From UBA1563 sp041667115 (GTDB taxonomy: Bacteria > Bacteroidota > Ignavibacteria > Ignavibacteriales > Ignavibacteriaceae), in assembly GCA_041667115.1 (NCBI GenBank), contig JBAYFO010000001.1, positions 1 to 64,000 on the forward strand: 64,000 nt of DNA, written 5' to 3'. Positions 42,838 through 51,389 of this stretch are shown here, piece by piece (position 1 is the stretch's first letter; the number at the start of each line of letters is the position of its first letter). Made by a program: the position numbers and the translations under genes. The notes below the pieces were generated by a model that saw only the letters and a list, made by a program, of their open reading frames with translations, was not told the origin of the DNA and searched no databases.

Positions 42838-43746
42838 TTACTTGCTCATATAATGGATAAAGACATTTTCCAGCGACGGTGTAATAATTCTTTTGTCAAT
42901 TTCCACAATTGAGTTTTCTACAAACAATTTTTTAATAAGTGCATAATCTTGGTCATATTCAGATACCGCTATGTTCAACCTGTCGCCGTACATCTGAACT
43001 TCAAAATCTGTTTTTGATTTTATAACGGTATATGCGGTTCTTACCGGTGTACATACAAGTTCAATAATTTGTATGTTCAAAGAGTCTTTCACATTCTTCG
43101 GTGTATCGCAGCTGATTATTTTTCCTTTATCCATCAGCGCAACTCTGTTGCATCTTTCGGCTTCATCGAGATATGGTGTGGACATAAAAATTGTAATTCC
43201 TTCTTTCAAGAGATTAGAAAGTATCTTCCAGAAATCTCTTCTCGAAACCGGATCAACACCTGTTGTAGGTTCATCAAGAAAAATTATTTTCGGTTTATGA
43301 ATTAAAGTGCAAGCCAACGCAAGTTTTTGTTTCATTCCGCCGGAAAGTTTATCGGCAAGTCGGTCTCTAAAAGGTGTTAGTCTTGTGAACTCGAGTAGTT
43401 CATCACGTCGTTCTTCAAAGTGTTTTACTCCGTGGATATCGGCAAAGAATTCAACGTTCTCATCAATGGTTAGATCACCATAAAGTGAAAATTTTTGAGA
43501 AAGATACCCGATTTCGTTTTTTATCAAATTCTTTTGTGATAGCAAATCAAACCCTAAAATCTCTGCCGATCCGCTATCCGGGACAAGCAATCCTACGAGC
43601 ATTCTTATTGTCGTTGTTTTTCCGGCGCCGTCCGGCCCAACCAATCCAAACATTTCACCATGGTTTACATGATAGTTTACACCATCAACGGCTAATACCG
43701 AGCCATAACTTTTTTTCAAATCGTTTATTTTAATTACTGCTTCCAT
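42838..43746 (-). CDS. ABC transporter ATPase (second copy)
   Basis: 302 residues. Walker A is GPDGAGKTT, the signature KLSGGMKQKLALA, and Walker B IIFLDEPTTGVDP, with a C-terminal extension ending in ITPSLENVFIHYMSK. It shares the layout of the ATPase at 40553 but has an intact LSGGM signature and a different Walker A. Two half-ATPases would pair with the two permeases. In YbhF the two ATPase domains are fused in one chain; here they are separate genes with tolC between them. Confidence 0.94.
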   Translation of the reverse strand: MEAVIKINDLKKSYGSVLAVDGVNYHVNHGEMFGLVGPDGAGKTTTIRMLVGLLVPDSGSAEILGFDLLSQKNLIKNEIGYLSQKFSLYGDLTIDENVEFFADIHGVKHFEERRDELLEFTRLTPFRDRLADKLSGGMKQKLALACTLIHKPKIIFLDEPTTGVDPVSRRDFWKILSNLLKEGITIFMSTPYLDEAERCNRVALMDKGKIISCDTPKNVKDSLNIQIIELVCTPVRTAYTVIKSKTDFEVQMYGDRLNIAVSEYDQDYALIKKLFVENSIVEIDKRIITPSLENVFIHYMSK

Positions 43747-43761
43747 TATGTGCTCAAATCT

Positions 43762-44727
43762 TTATAGTATTATTTTAGCATCAGCCGGCATACCCGGTTT
43801 TAGCTCAAAATCTTTATTTAGAATCTCAATCTTAACGGCAAACACCAACTTGGTCCGCTCATCTTTTGTTTGAATATTCTTTGGTGTAAACTCTGCCTCT
43901 GGCGAGATATACGTTACTTCTCCATTATATTTTTTATCAGGATAAGTATCGATCGTTATCTCGGCTTTCTGTCCCAGTTTGATTTTTCCTAAATCTCCTT
44001 CAGAGACATAAATAATTAAATTCACACTCGATAGATTTGATATCTTAACAAGTGACGACATCGGAGAGACTGTTTCACCAACTTCCACAAACTTTTTAAC
44101 CACGAAACCATTCAGAGGAGAGATGATATAGCTATCTCGAATATTCTTTTTCAAAAGATCAACCGATGCTTGCGCTTTTTTCAAATTTGCTTTTGCTTGC
44201 TCTATTTCTTCCGGTCTGAATATTTTTTTTACTTTCAAATAGTTTTCCTTCGCAGAAGTATATTGCGCTAAAGCAATCTGGAATTTGCCGGAAATGTCTT
44301 CGTATTGTTTTTGTGTAATTGCTTTACTTTCCCATAGCCCTTTGTATCTTTCAAAATCATTTTTTGCGAGTTTATAATTAATTTCAGTTTGATTCATCAT
44401 TTCTTCGGCTTGTTTAATATCCTCCGACCTAGCCCCTTTTATAATTAAGCTTAACTGTGCTGAGGAAATATTCTCGCCGGCTATTGCTTGCTCCAATTGA
44501 AACCCTAGAGCTTCATGCTCAATAATAAGAATTGTGTCGCCCGCATTTGCCTGTTTTCCTTCGTCAACAATAATTGCTTTAATTTCTCCCGCATTTTTTG
44601 AGCTGATTGTAATATTTGTCGCTTCAATAGTGCCTGTTGCCTCAATTTTAGAACCGTCATTTTCTCCGCTGCATCCATAGATTGATAGAAGCAGAATTAA
44701 CGATAGAATGATTTTAGGTGCTTTCAT
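43762..44727 (-). CDS. HlyD-type membrane fusion lipoprotein
   Basis: 321 residues. The signal sequence ends LLLSIYGCSG, a lipobox with lipidation at Cys19. A lipoyl half-motif (ITISSKNAGEIKAIIVDEGK), a long coiled-coil hairpin (about 75-185) and a second lipoyl half (YIISPLNGFVVKKFVEVGE) follow, then a beta-barrel domain. It links the ABC-2 permeases to the TolC channel. Its start overlaps the TetR gene by four bases, so regulator and pump are one transcript. Confidence 0.92.
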   Translation of the reverse strand: MKAPKIILSLILLLSIYGCSGENDGSKIEATGTIEATNITISSKNAGEIKAIIVDEGKQANAGDTILIIEHEALGFQLEQAIAGENISSAQLSLIIKGARSEDIKQAEEMMNQTEINYKLAKNDFERYKGLWESKAITQKQYEDISGKFQIALAQYTSAKENYLKVKKIFRPEEIEQAKANLKKAQASVDLLKKNIRDSYIISPLNGFVVKKFVEVGETVSPMSSLVKISNLSSVNLIIYVSEGDLGKIKLGQKAEITIDTYPDKKYNGEVTYISPEAEFTPKNIQTKDERTKLVFAVKIEILNKDFELKPGMPADAKIIL

Positions 44728-45344
44728 TTTTTTATCCTTTGATTTATTGTTAATAGTTTTTTCCCTTTTTGGGTTAGCATTCCGTTAAGCAGAATATTAA
44801 AAATTGTTTTAAACACTGATTCTTGTGTAAGATTGTTGTGTATTAAAAAACTTTTGTCTGTTGCTGCTGTAAGAGAATTACTGAAGAGATTTATTACTAA
44901 TTCGTTTGAAATATTATTTATAATCTTATGTTTTTTAGAGTGATTGATGATATGATTTATAAGAGGTAAAATTTTACTCATTCTAAAAGAAACTATCTTT
45001 TTCCAAATACCCGGGAATTCTTTCTTCAATTTTTGTAATGATTCTTCACTAAAAAGAATAATATAGCTTGCGACGAGATCAGCCAACTTTTCAACTTTGT
45101 CAAACATCGGGCTTTTTTCTTGAACAAGTACAACGAGTTTCTGATATGCTTTTGTCAACTCACTAAGAAAAACGAAATTCAAGAGTTCTTCTTTGGTAGA
45201 AAATTCTTTATAAATCGTTTTTTTGCTGATCGCAAGATCAACGGTAATCTCTTCAAGTGTGATTTTTTGATAGCCGGCATTTATCATTTTGCCAAGGACA
45301 TATCCGGGAATTAATTCTCTATATTTTGGGGTTTCGAGGTTCAT
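44724..45344 (-). CDS. TetR-family regulator of the efflux operon (downstream copy)
   Basis: 206 residues. The N-terminal helix-turn-helix is GYQKITLEEITVDLAISKKTIYKEF (24-48). The C-terminal ligand domain is variable and not identifiable. It is overlapped by the fusion-protein gene and preceded by one copy of a 19-bp operator candidate (45360-45378). It probably represses the pump operon and is relieved by the pump substrate. Confidence 0.9.
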   Translation of the reverse strand: MNLETPKYRELIPGYVLGKMINAGYQKITLEEITVDLAISKKTIYKEFSTKEELLNFVFLSELTKAYQKLVVLVQEKSPMFDKVEKLADLVASYIILFSEESLQKLKKEFPGIWKKIVSFRMSKILPLINHIINHSKKHKIINNISNELVINLFSNSLTAATDKSFLIHNNLTQESVFKTIFNILLNGMLTQKGKKLLTINQRIKK

Positions 45345-45359
45345 TTTTACTTTAAACGG

Positions 45360-45378
45360 TTAGTTAACGTTCACTAAC
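45360..45378 (-). promoter_or_regulatory. TetR operator candidate, copy 1
   Basis: The plus strand reads TTAGTTAACGTTCACTAAC, an imperfect palindrome (GTTAGTG-AACGT-TAACTAA on the other strand). It is identical over all 19 bases to the copy at 46007. It lies in the gap between the two tetR genes, 15 bases before the start of the downstream one. Confidence 0.75.
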
Positions 45379-45397
45379 ATTATGGTTAAAAAATATA

Positions 45398-45988
45398 TCA
45401 TTTCTTCACTAGTAATAATTTTCCAATGGTGTCAACAGTCTTCGTTCCTCTTTTGGAAAGAGAAAAGGCAAAACCACTCATTCTCCACTCAAGGACAGCC
45501 AAACGAATAATTCCGAGAATAACCATTAAAATTTCATCTGTTTCCAAATCAATTACTTGATTGCCCAATTTTGCTTCATCAATAATGTCTTTTAGAATCC
45601 TTTTCCTTTTCTCCATAATAGACAACATTTTTTCTCTAATTAAACTGCTCTGGTTAAATATTTCTTCAGCAAAGACAATAGAGGTCATTCCAGGATTCTT
45701 TTCAAGAAAATTGAAATGATATTGAACAAAACATTGAATTTTCTCAACAGGTTTTTCATTAAGCTTCACTTCGTTAAAAAGTTTGACATCAAACTCATTA
45801 AACCTTCCCAAAATACCAAGAACGATGTCTTCTTTATTTAAGAAATGGCGATAAATCGCGGGCTCCGAAATTCCAACCCTTGTGGATAATTCCCTAATAG
45901 AAAAAGATTGATATCCCATTTCATGAATAATTTTGATAGCTTCATCAATTATCAAAACCTGTCTTTCTTCTGTACTTATTCGCGCCAA
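45398..45988 (-). CDS. TetR-family regulator (upstream copy)
   Basis: 196 residues. The helix-turn-helix GYQSFSIRELSTRVGISEPAIYRHFLNKED is clear (as adjoining motifs, 21-50). The rest is a helical ligand-binding domain. The start has CAGGAAATAGACAA before it. The gene is preceded by an operator copy identical to the one in front of the other tetR gene, so one or both regulators are likely to control both. The two TetR proteins are only distantly alike. Confidence 0.9.
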   Translation of the reverse strand: MARISTEERQVLIIDEAIKIIHEMGYQSFSIRELSTRVGISEPAIYRHFLNKEDIVLGILGRFNEFDVKLFNEVKLNEKPVEKIQCFVQYHFNFLEKNPGMTSIVFAEEIFNQSSLIREKMLSIMEKRKRILKDIIDEAKLGNQVIDLETDEILMVILGIIRLAVLEWRMSGFAFSLSKRGTKTVDTIGKLLLVKK

Positions 45989-46006
45989 TTTGTCTATTTC
46001 CTGTAA

Positions 46007-46025
46007 TTAGTTAACGTTCACTAAC
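46007..46025 (-). promoter_or_regulatory. TetR operator candidate, copy 2
   Basis: The same 19-base imperfect palindrome, TTAGTTAACGTTCACTAAC on the plus strand, abuts the -7 box at 46025-46032 and would cover the transcription start of the upstream tetR gene. Repressor binding here would block the whole efflux operon. Confidence 0.8.
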
Positions 46026-46055
46026 AAACATACGGGAAAATAAACTATTTGTCAA
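46025..46055 (-). promoter_or_regulatory. Promoter of the tetR-efflux operon
   Basis: On the minus strand a TTGAC (-33 region, 46051-46055) is followed after 20 bases (from the TTG) by TATGTTTG (46025-46032). Both elements and their spacing match the Bacteroidota promoter (TTG-N19-21-TAnnTTTG). The operator overlaps its downstream edge. Confidence 0.75.
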
Positions 46056-46077
46056 GCAAAATCTTTGGGGCGTGTCC

Positions 46078-46302
46078 ATGAACTTGAAATTATACCCAAT
46101 TATCACAAACGGAAGGAGAATAGAATATTCGCATTTACTTTTTAATGTAAGCTATGTAGAAGCGTCTATCAAATACGGAAAAAATTTCTATACAGCGGAA
46201 AATGATACTAACTTAAAATTACGACTAATGAGTTCTAACATCGTGAGAGAGAGTGTTTCTGCGTTGATAATAGAAAATAGCATTGAAATAATTAATAAGT
46301 GA
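46078..46302 (+). CDS. Hypothetical small protein
   Basis: 74 residues from the ATG at 46078, with no clear ribosome binding site. No domain or membrane segment is recognised. It ends eight bases before the next small gene on the same strand and reads away from the tetR promoter. The composition is ordinary for the region, but the frame could be chance. Low confidence. Confidence 0.35.
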   Translation: MNLKLYPIITNGRRIEYSHLLFNVSYVEASIKYGKNFYTAENDTNLKLRLMSSNIVRESVSALIIENSIEIINK

Positions 46303-46309
46303 GGTCACT

Positions 46310-46516
46310 TTGAACAAAGGCGGATTTTCTTGGAAAAGATTTGTAGGAATAACGCGGGTTAAGCAAAACATCTCCCGGCAAATTGGTATTCCATTAACGA
46401 GGAGTGGACGGCAACGGAAACTTGGTAGCATGATAATGGGGAAAGGGTGTTTGGTATTTATTCTGATTGGAGGGTCAATTATCCCTTTATTATTGTTTAT
46501 CGTTTTACTGGGTTAA
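46310..46516 (+). CDS. Small basic protein with C-terminal membrane helix
   Basis: 68 residues starting at TTG with GAGG before it. The first half is basic and has the look of a conserved family: MNKGGFSWKRFVGITRVKQN followed by ISRQIGIPLTRSGRQRKLG. I recall similar stretches in small Bacteroidota proteins of unknown function. The second half is one hydrophobic helix (about 47-67). It may bind nucleic acid or membrane. The function is unknown. Confidence 0.6.
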   Translation: MNKGGFSWKRFVGITRVKQNISRQIGIPLTRSGRQRKLGSMIMGKGCLVFILIGGSIIPLLLFIVLLG

Positions 46517-46532
46517 TTTAAACTCACGAAAC

Positions 46533-46766
46533 CCTTATGATGATGATGGTAAATTTTATATCAACGATACACAATACTTTGCCAACGTTCCGGAAGTTGC
46601 ATGGAGCTTCTACATCGGCGGATATCAACCGGCGCAAAAATGGCTCAAAGACCGCAAAGACCGAGCATTAGAATTCGATGACATTCTCCACTACCAAAAA
46701 ATAATAGTCGCGCTCTCAGAAACAAGTAGGTTGGTGGCGGAGATAAACCGGATAGAGATAGAATAA
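46533..46766 (+). pseudogene. C-terminal fragment of a type ISP-like restriction-modification enzyme
   Basis: The frame reads INDTQYFANVPEVAWSFYIG followed by GYQPAQKWLKDRKDRALEFD and DILHYQKIIVALSET. This is the C-terminal target-recognition end shared by large type ISP/IIG restriction-methylation proteins. The remaining 1000 or so residues, with helicase and methyltransferase parts, are absent, so this is a relic of a lost defence gene. It has no start of its own. A further small conserved ORF follows at 46830. Confidence 0.75.
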
Positions 46767-46829
46767 TAAAATCGCGGGCAATATTCGCCTTAGCAATATC
46801 ATCGTAAACATAAATAGGAGATCAATAAA

Positions 46830-47006
46830 ATGGAAGTTAAAATAGAAGACAACAAACTCATCATCACCATCGAAATGCAGAAACCGACGCCAAGCGCATC
46901 CGGTAAAACATTAGTCGTAGCAACCACTCACGGAAATACCCAAACACAATGCATTGTAGAAGGCAAACCTTTAGTGATCGGTCTGAACGCATACATTAAA
47001 AAATAA
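46830..47006 (+). CDS. Conserved small protein of unknown function (58 residues)
   Basis: TAGGAG stands ten bases before the ATG; TAA is at 47004-47006. The chain opens MEVKIEDNKLIITIEMQKPT and contains PSASGKTLVVATTHGNTQTQ and a C-terminal VIGLNAYIKK. It is rich in beta strand and has no membrane segment. I recall similar short proteins in phages, plasmids and defence regions of Bacteroidota but cannot name a function. Its position beside a restriction-gene relic fits an accessory spot. Confidence 0.65.
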   Translation: MEVKIEDNKLIITIEMQKPTPSASGKTLVVATTHGNTQTQCIVEGKPLVIGLNAYIKK

Positions 47007-47218
47007 TCCGCGCGGGTTTTCTGTAAAAGTACATCGCATTCTTGGAAGTATTCCTCAACAAACAAAAGTTCCCTGCCATTTCAACTCGCCGGTAAAAAAC
47101 ACATCAGACTAAGTTGGTTTAGATCACTGAATCTAAGAACCACGAATAGTTTTTACTGAAATTCTTTTCTCAAACTCAAACTTTTTTACATCCGATTTAA
47201 TAATCGGATGATATGAGC

Positions 47219-48379
47219 TTATAACCCTAAATGAAGATTAAAAAACGGGAGAATATTTAGTCCAGAGTTTTGTTTGGCAATATTCAACAGCCCAATCTGT
47301 AATCCATTTAAATACTCAGCATTATTCACTAAGGCAATTGAGACACCTGTCTGGGTTCCTGTAACTTTGCAATAACCGGTAACAGTCAAACCTGTAAGCA
47401 TCTCGGTCTCAATCCAAACCGGTGCGATATTAAGTCCGGTAATTTTATTCGCTTCAATCTTATATCCAGCAAAATTAATTCCTGTTATTTCTCCGTGACT
47501 CTTTAATGCTCCTAAAGTCATATTGATTCCTGTAATATTTCCACCCGGACTAACCAGTGCTAACCCACTAACATTAACACCTGTTATATCACCACTAGGG
47601 CTGACAACAGCCAAACCTCCAAAATTAATTCCTGTTATACTACCACCTGGACTAACGAGTGCTAACCCGGCAACGTTTATTCCTGTGATATCACCTCCCG
47701 GAGATACAATTGCTAAACCACTAAAGTTCAAGCCTGTTACGCTACCATTCGGACTTACTAAAGCAAGCGAACTAACATTCACTCCAGTAATGGATCCGCC
47801 CGGACTGACAATTGCTAATCCTCCAAAATTAATACCGACAATATCACCGCCAGGAGAGACTAGCGCAAGTCCACCGATATTTATACCTGTAATACTTCCG
47901 CCAACACTAACTACCCCTAGTCCACTCATATTGATCCCTGTGATATTACCACCGGGACTTACTAATCCCAATCCGCCAAAATTCAAACCAGTCATTTCAC
48001 GCATGGCTACGGCCCCTGCCAGACCAAACGTAATTCCATTCATTGTACCCCCAACCGGGATTGTGCCAAAAGAGATTCCATTTATAGTGAAGTCTTTCAG
48101 AGTATTTGCATAACCCTGCCAAAGAGTAAAGTTTAAACCATTAACTTCCGTTACATTACAATCCCGATAATTAAATCTAATGCCATTGTGGTATTCTGAA
48201 TTGCCAAAACAGATTCCGCTTGAATGAGAGCCAAGGTTAAAATTCTTGTGTTCGCATTCCATCTTTTCGGAAGTGGAATCTTTCCCAAAGTTGATTACGG
48301 GATTTTTCTTTTTCGCCTGAGGGAAAGTAGCAAAACTGATAAAAAGAAAAAGAAAAAACAGTGTTGAAATTGATTTCAT
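47219..48379 (-). CDS. Exported repeat protein (LA_2272-type surface repeats)
   Basis: 386 residues with a signal peptide (MKSISTLFFLFLFISFATFP). From about residue 85 to 330 the chain is a tandem array of 18-residue units of the form GGLALVSPGGDITGINFx, at least nine of them nearly identical, then a degenerate tail. The pattern suggests a stacked beta-solenoid of small repeats like those in Leptospira LA_2272-family surface proteins. It is probably outer-membrane associated or secreted. The exact role is unknown. Confidence 0.85.
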   Translation of the reverse strand: MKSISTLFFLFLFISFATFPQAKKKNPVINFGKDSTSEKMECEHKNFNLGSHSSGICFGNSEYHNGIRFNYRDCNVTEVNGLNFTLWQGYANTLKDFTINGISFGTIPVGGTMNGITFGLAGAVAMREMTGLNFGGLGLVSPGGNITGINMSGLGVVSVGGSITGINIGGLALVSPGGDIVGINFGGLAIVSPGGSITGVNVSSLALVSPNGSVTGLNFSGLAIVSPGGDITGINVAGLALVSPGGSITGINFGGLAVVSPSGDITGVNVSGLALVSPGGNITGINMTLGALKSHGEITGINFAGYKIEANKITGLNIAPVWIETEMLTGLTVTGYCKVTGTQTGVSIALVNNAEYLNGLQIGLLNIAKQNSGLNILPFFNLHLGL

Positions 48380-48956
48380 ATTATTCCTTTGAATAATTAA
48401 TAAAAATGCTATTTCTAAAAAACAAATATAGATACCAGAAAACTAATATTATTTGAATAATGGTTTTATGCTTACGTAGAAGGTCTGTTACCATGAGATA
48501 CTCATAATCCTGAATTTCTAATGCTATCGTAAAGACATAGAAAAACAAGGAAGGCAATTAACAAAGAAAGTTTTTGTTTTGTATCAATTCTGCGTTATTT
48601 TTGCAAAAAGAATTAAGTCGTTCTTCTAAAATCCTTTACCTGTTTACTCAAATATTTTCGTAGACTTGATTTTACGAATGAAAACTGTTGAAAGTTTTCT
48701 TAGCTTCACTAATAGGGATAGTTGAAAAATCAAATAATAGAAATATCTTTTTTCTATTTCAAAATTAACTGTTTCTTTTTTGTCTTTGCTCAAAATATAA
48801 TTTTTCAGTAACGACTACTAATATTTATACCGTTATCCTGGCAAATCTTCCCAACGGTTGGACTGATCATATATTGTTAATGATACAAATTTAAAATCTA
48901 AACTCGAATCAAAAACTAGTTCATCAAACGATCATTCACAAAATAATGGGAACATC
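48380..48956. other. Long intergenic region upstream of the ACP gene
   Basis: 577 AT-rich bases between divergent genes. I see no coding frame of note, no tRNA and no clear terminator. The promoters of both flanking genes must lie here but could not be placed with confidence. Confidence 0.5.
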
Positions 48957-49199
48957 ATGGAAAAATCTGAAGTTGCAGAACGTGTAAAAAAAGTTACCAA
49001 AACTATTTTAAAAATCGAAGGGGATATAGACGACAATTCAAACTTTATCTTCGACCTTGGTGCCGATTCCTTACAAAGTGTTCAACTAGTTGCTGCATTT
49101 GAAGAAGAATTTGATATCGAGATGGATGAAGACGGGGCATTAAAAATTCAAACTATTTCCGAGGCGGTAGATTTTATTTCTCCTTATGTAAATAAATAG
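48957..49199 (+). CDS. Acyl carrier protein (stand-alone)
   Basis: An 80-residue ACP. Ser38 in LGADSLQSVQL is the phosphopantetheine attachment site. The four-helix pattern and the acidic helix II (VAAFEEEFDIEMDEDGA) are typical. It is not in a fab cluster. The next gene, nine bases on, encodes an ADP-forming acyl-CoA synthetase, suggesting an acyl-transfer pathway distinct from fatty acid synthesis. The start has TGGGAACATC before it. Confidence 0.95.
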   Translation: MEKSEVAERVKKVTKTILKIEGDIDDNSNFIFDLGADSLQSVQLVAAFEEEFDIEMDEDGALKIQTISEAVDFISPYVNK

Positions 49200-49207
49200 G
49201 AGAAAAT

Positions 49208-51337
49208 ATGAAAGACGATGTACGCCCTTCGAAAAATCTTGAGCACATCTTTTATCCAAAATCTGTTGCCATACTCGGTGCTAACCGGGTAGTTGGAACT
49301 GTTCCTTATGATTTATTAGATAACATTTTAAAAAGTGATTTTCAAGGAGTAGTTTATCCTGTAAGTCCAAAAGAGCCGTTCATTAAAGGCGTAAAAGCCT
49401 ACAAATATATCGTTGATATAAATGATCCGGTTGAACTCGCTGTAATTGTTTATGCAGGTTCTGTGTGTCATATGGCTCTTGAACAATGTGGTAAAAAAGG
49501 AGTAAAAGCCGCAATAATCATTTCGGCTGGATTTAAAGAAATCGGAGATGAAGGATTAAAACGCGAAAAAGAATTGATAGAAATTGCGAATAAGTATGGC
49601 ATATCTTTTATCGGGCCCAATTGTCTTGGTGTAATAAATACAGATCCTATTTCAAATCTTAACGCATCTTTCGCCCGTAAAATGCCGGAGGAAGGTAGCA
49701 TTGCTTTCCTTTCACAAAGCGGAGCTCTTTGCACGGCAGTGTTAGATTATGCTCGTGCAAAACATATCGGCTTTTCCAAATTTGTAAGTTTTGGTAACAA
49801 AGCGGATATCTCAGAAATTGATCTATTGTACTATCTTAAAGATGATCCAAAAACAAAAGTAATTCTTTTATATCTTGAAGAGATTACAGACGGAATAGGT
49901 TTGATGAAAACCGCGAAGGAAGTAATTTCGAAAACGGGCAAACCAATTCTTATCTTAAAGTCGGGACGCACTTCGGAAGGTGCGGCAGCAGCCGCTTCGC
50001 ATACGGGCTCACTTGCAGGGAGTGATGAAATATGTGATGCTGCGTTTAGGCAAGCTGGTATTATCCGGTGCGATACAATTGAAGAAATGTTTAACCTTGC
50101 CATTGCTCTGGCATACCAACCACTACCACCGGGTAAACGTGTTGCAATTATTACAAACGCCGGCGGACCAGGAGTACTTGCCACTGATTCTGTAATCCAT
50201 GAAAATCTTCAGCTTGCAAAATTCTCCGATGAGACTACTTCAATATTAAAAAAGGCTTTACCGAAAACCGCAAACACAAAAAATCCTGTAGATGTTATCG
50301 GCGATGCTCGTGCCGATCGCTATAATGTGGCGATAACAACTGCGCTTAAAGATGATAATGTTGACAGTGTGTTTGTAATTTTAACGCCGCAATCGATGAC
50401 GGACATTGAAACAATTGCAAGCGAAATAGTTACCGTTACTAGGGGAAGTAAAAAACCAATCTATACTTCATTCATGGGCGAGACTGATGTTGCTGCTGGA
50501 ATTGATATTCTGCAACGAAACGAAATTCCTCACTATATACTTCCAGAGTCGATGAGTCATGCATGCTCTCGTGCCTATGAGTTTGGGCAATACCTGCATA
50601 AAGTTTTCCACGAGCCGAAAACATTTACAAATGTTGACGTTAAAAAAGCGAACGAACTTTTATCCTCGGCAAAAAATGAAGGGAAAACATTTTTAACCGA
50701 ATACGAATCTGTAAAAGTACTTGAGTGTTTTGGTTTTCCTGTTGTAAAGAATGGATTAGCTTCATCTGTAAAAGAAGCGGCAGCGATTGCTGAAAAAATT
50801 GGCTTTCCTGTTGTAATTAAAATTGCTTCGTCAGAAATTGTACACAAGTCCGATGTAAATGGGGTAGTGTTAAATATACAAAATAAAAAAGAAGCCGAAG
50901 AAGCGTATACCAATATTATTAGTAGTGTAAATGATTTTAAAGTGGGCATAAATGCAAAAGATGTTTTTGTCCAGAAAATGATTGAACCGGGGCAGGAAGT
51001 TATTCTTGGAATGAAAAACGATCCTATTTTTGGAAGCGTGATGATGTTTGGCCTTGGAGGAATTTTTGTTGAAATATTAAAAGATGTTTCATTTCGAATC
51101 GCCCCTGTCGGACGGCTATCTATCGCTGAAATGATTCGAGAAATAAAAGCGTACAAGTTGCTGACTGCTGTGCGAGGTAAAAAAGCAAAAGACATCGAAA
51201 GTATAATAACAACTATTGAGCGGCTGTCGCAACTTGCGGTTTCGTCTCCCTTAATAAAAGAACTCGATATAAATCCGCTTATTGTACATGAAGAAGGAAA
51301 AGGCTGCTATGTAGCCGACGCAAAAATAATGATATGA
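49208..51337 (+). CDS. ADP-forming acyl-CoA (acetyl-CoA) synthetase, fused alpha-beta
   Basis: 709 residues. The N-terminal CoA-binding domain (about 8-135, AILGANRVVGTVPYDLLDNI) and succinyl-CoA-ligase-like domains contain His265 in ASHTGSLAGSDE, the probable phosphohistidine site. An ATP-grasp beta part occupies about 490-709 (FPVVIKIASSEIVHKSDVNGV, EVILGMKNDPIFGSVMMFG). The enzyme interconverts acyl-CoA, ADP and phosphate with acid, CoA and ATP. The neighbouring ACP and DUF4954 genes suggest a specialised substrate. AGGAGAAA precedes the ATG. Confidence 0.92.
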   Translation: MKDDVRPSKNLEHIFYPKSVAILGANRVVGTVPYDLLDNILKSDFQGVVYPVSPKEPFIKGVKAYKYIVDINDPVELAVIVYAGSVCHMALEQCGKKGVKAAIIISAGFKEIGDEGLKREKELIEIANKYGISFIGPNCLGVINTDPISNLNASFARKMPEEGSIAFLSQSGALCTAVLDYARAKHIGFSKFVSFGNKADISEIDLLYYLKDDPKTKVILLYLEEITDGIGLMKTAKEVISKTGKPILILKSGRTSEGAAAAASHTGSLAGSDEICDAAFRQAGIIRCDTIEEMFNLAIALAYQPLPPGKRVAIITNAGGPGVLATDSVIHENLQLAKFSDETTSILKKALPKTANTKNPVDVIGDARADRYNVAITTALKDDNVDSVFVILTPQSMTDIETIASEIVTVTRGSKKPIYTSFMGETDVAAGIDILQRNEIPHYILPESMSHACSRAYEFGQYLHKVFHEPKTFTNVDVKKANELLSSAKNEGKTFLTEYESVKVLECFGFPVVKNGLASSVKEAAAIAEKIGFPVVIKIASSEIVHKSDVNGVVLNIQNKKEAEEAYTNIISSVNDFKVGINAKDVFVQKMIEPGQEVILGMKNDPIFGSVMMFGLGGIFVEILKDVSFRIAPVGRLSIAEMIREIKAYKLLTAVRGKKAKDIESIITTIERLSQLAVSSPLIKELDINPLIVHEEGKGCYVADAKIMI

Positions 51338-51389
51338 TCCGTTTCGTTTTATAAGAAATATTTTTAAAATGAATTTAAGGAGATTCCCT

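Noticed and set aside
47523..48113. Long open frame on the plus strand across the repeat protein
   Set aside because: It is the antisense of the 54-base tandem repeats; its Pro/Val/Ile-rich product mirrors the real gene, which has a signal peptide.
48380..48956. Search for a small gene or ncRNA in the 577-base gap
   Set aside because: No frame with a start and ribosome site, and no clear structured RNA could be seen by eye.
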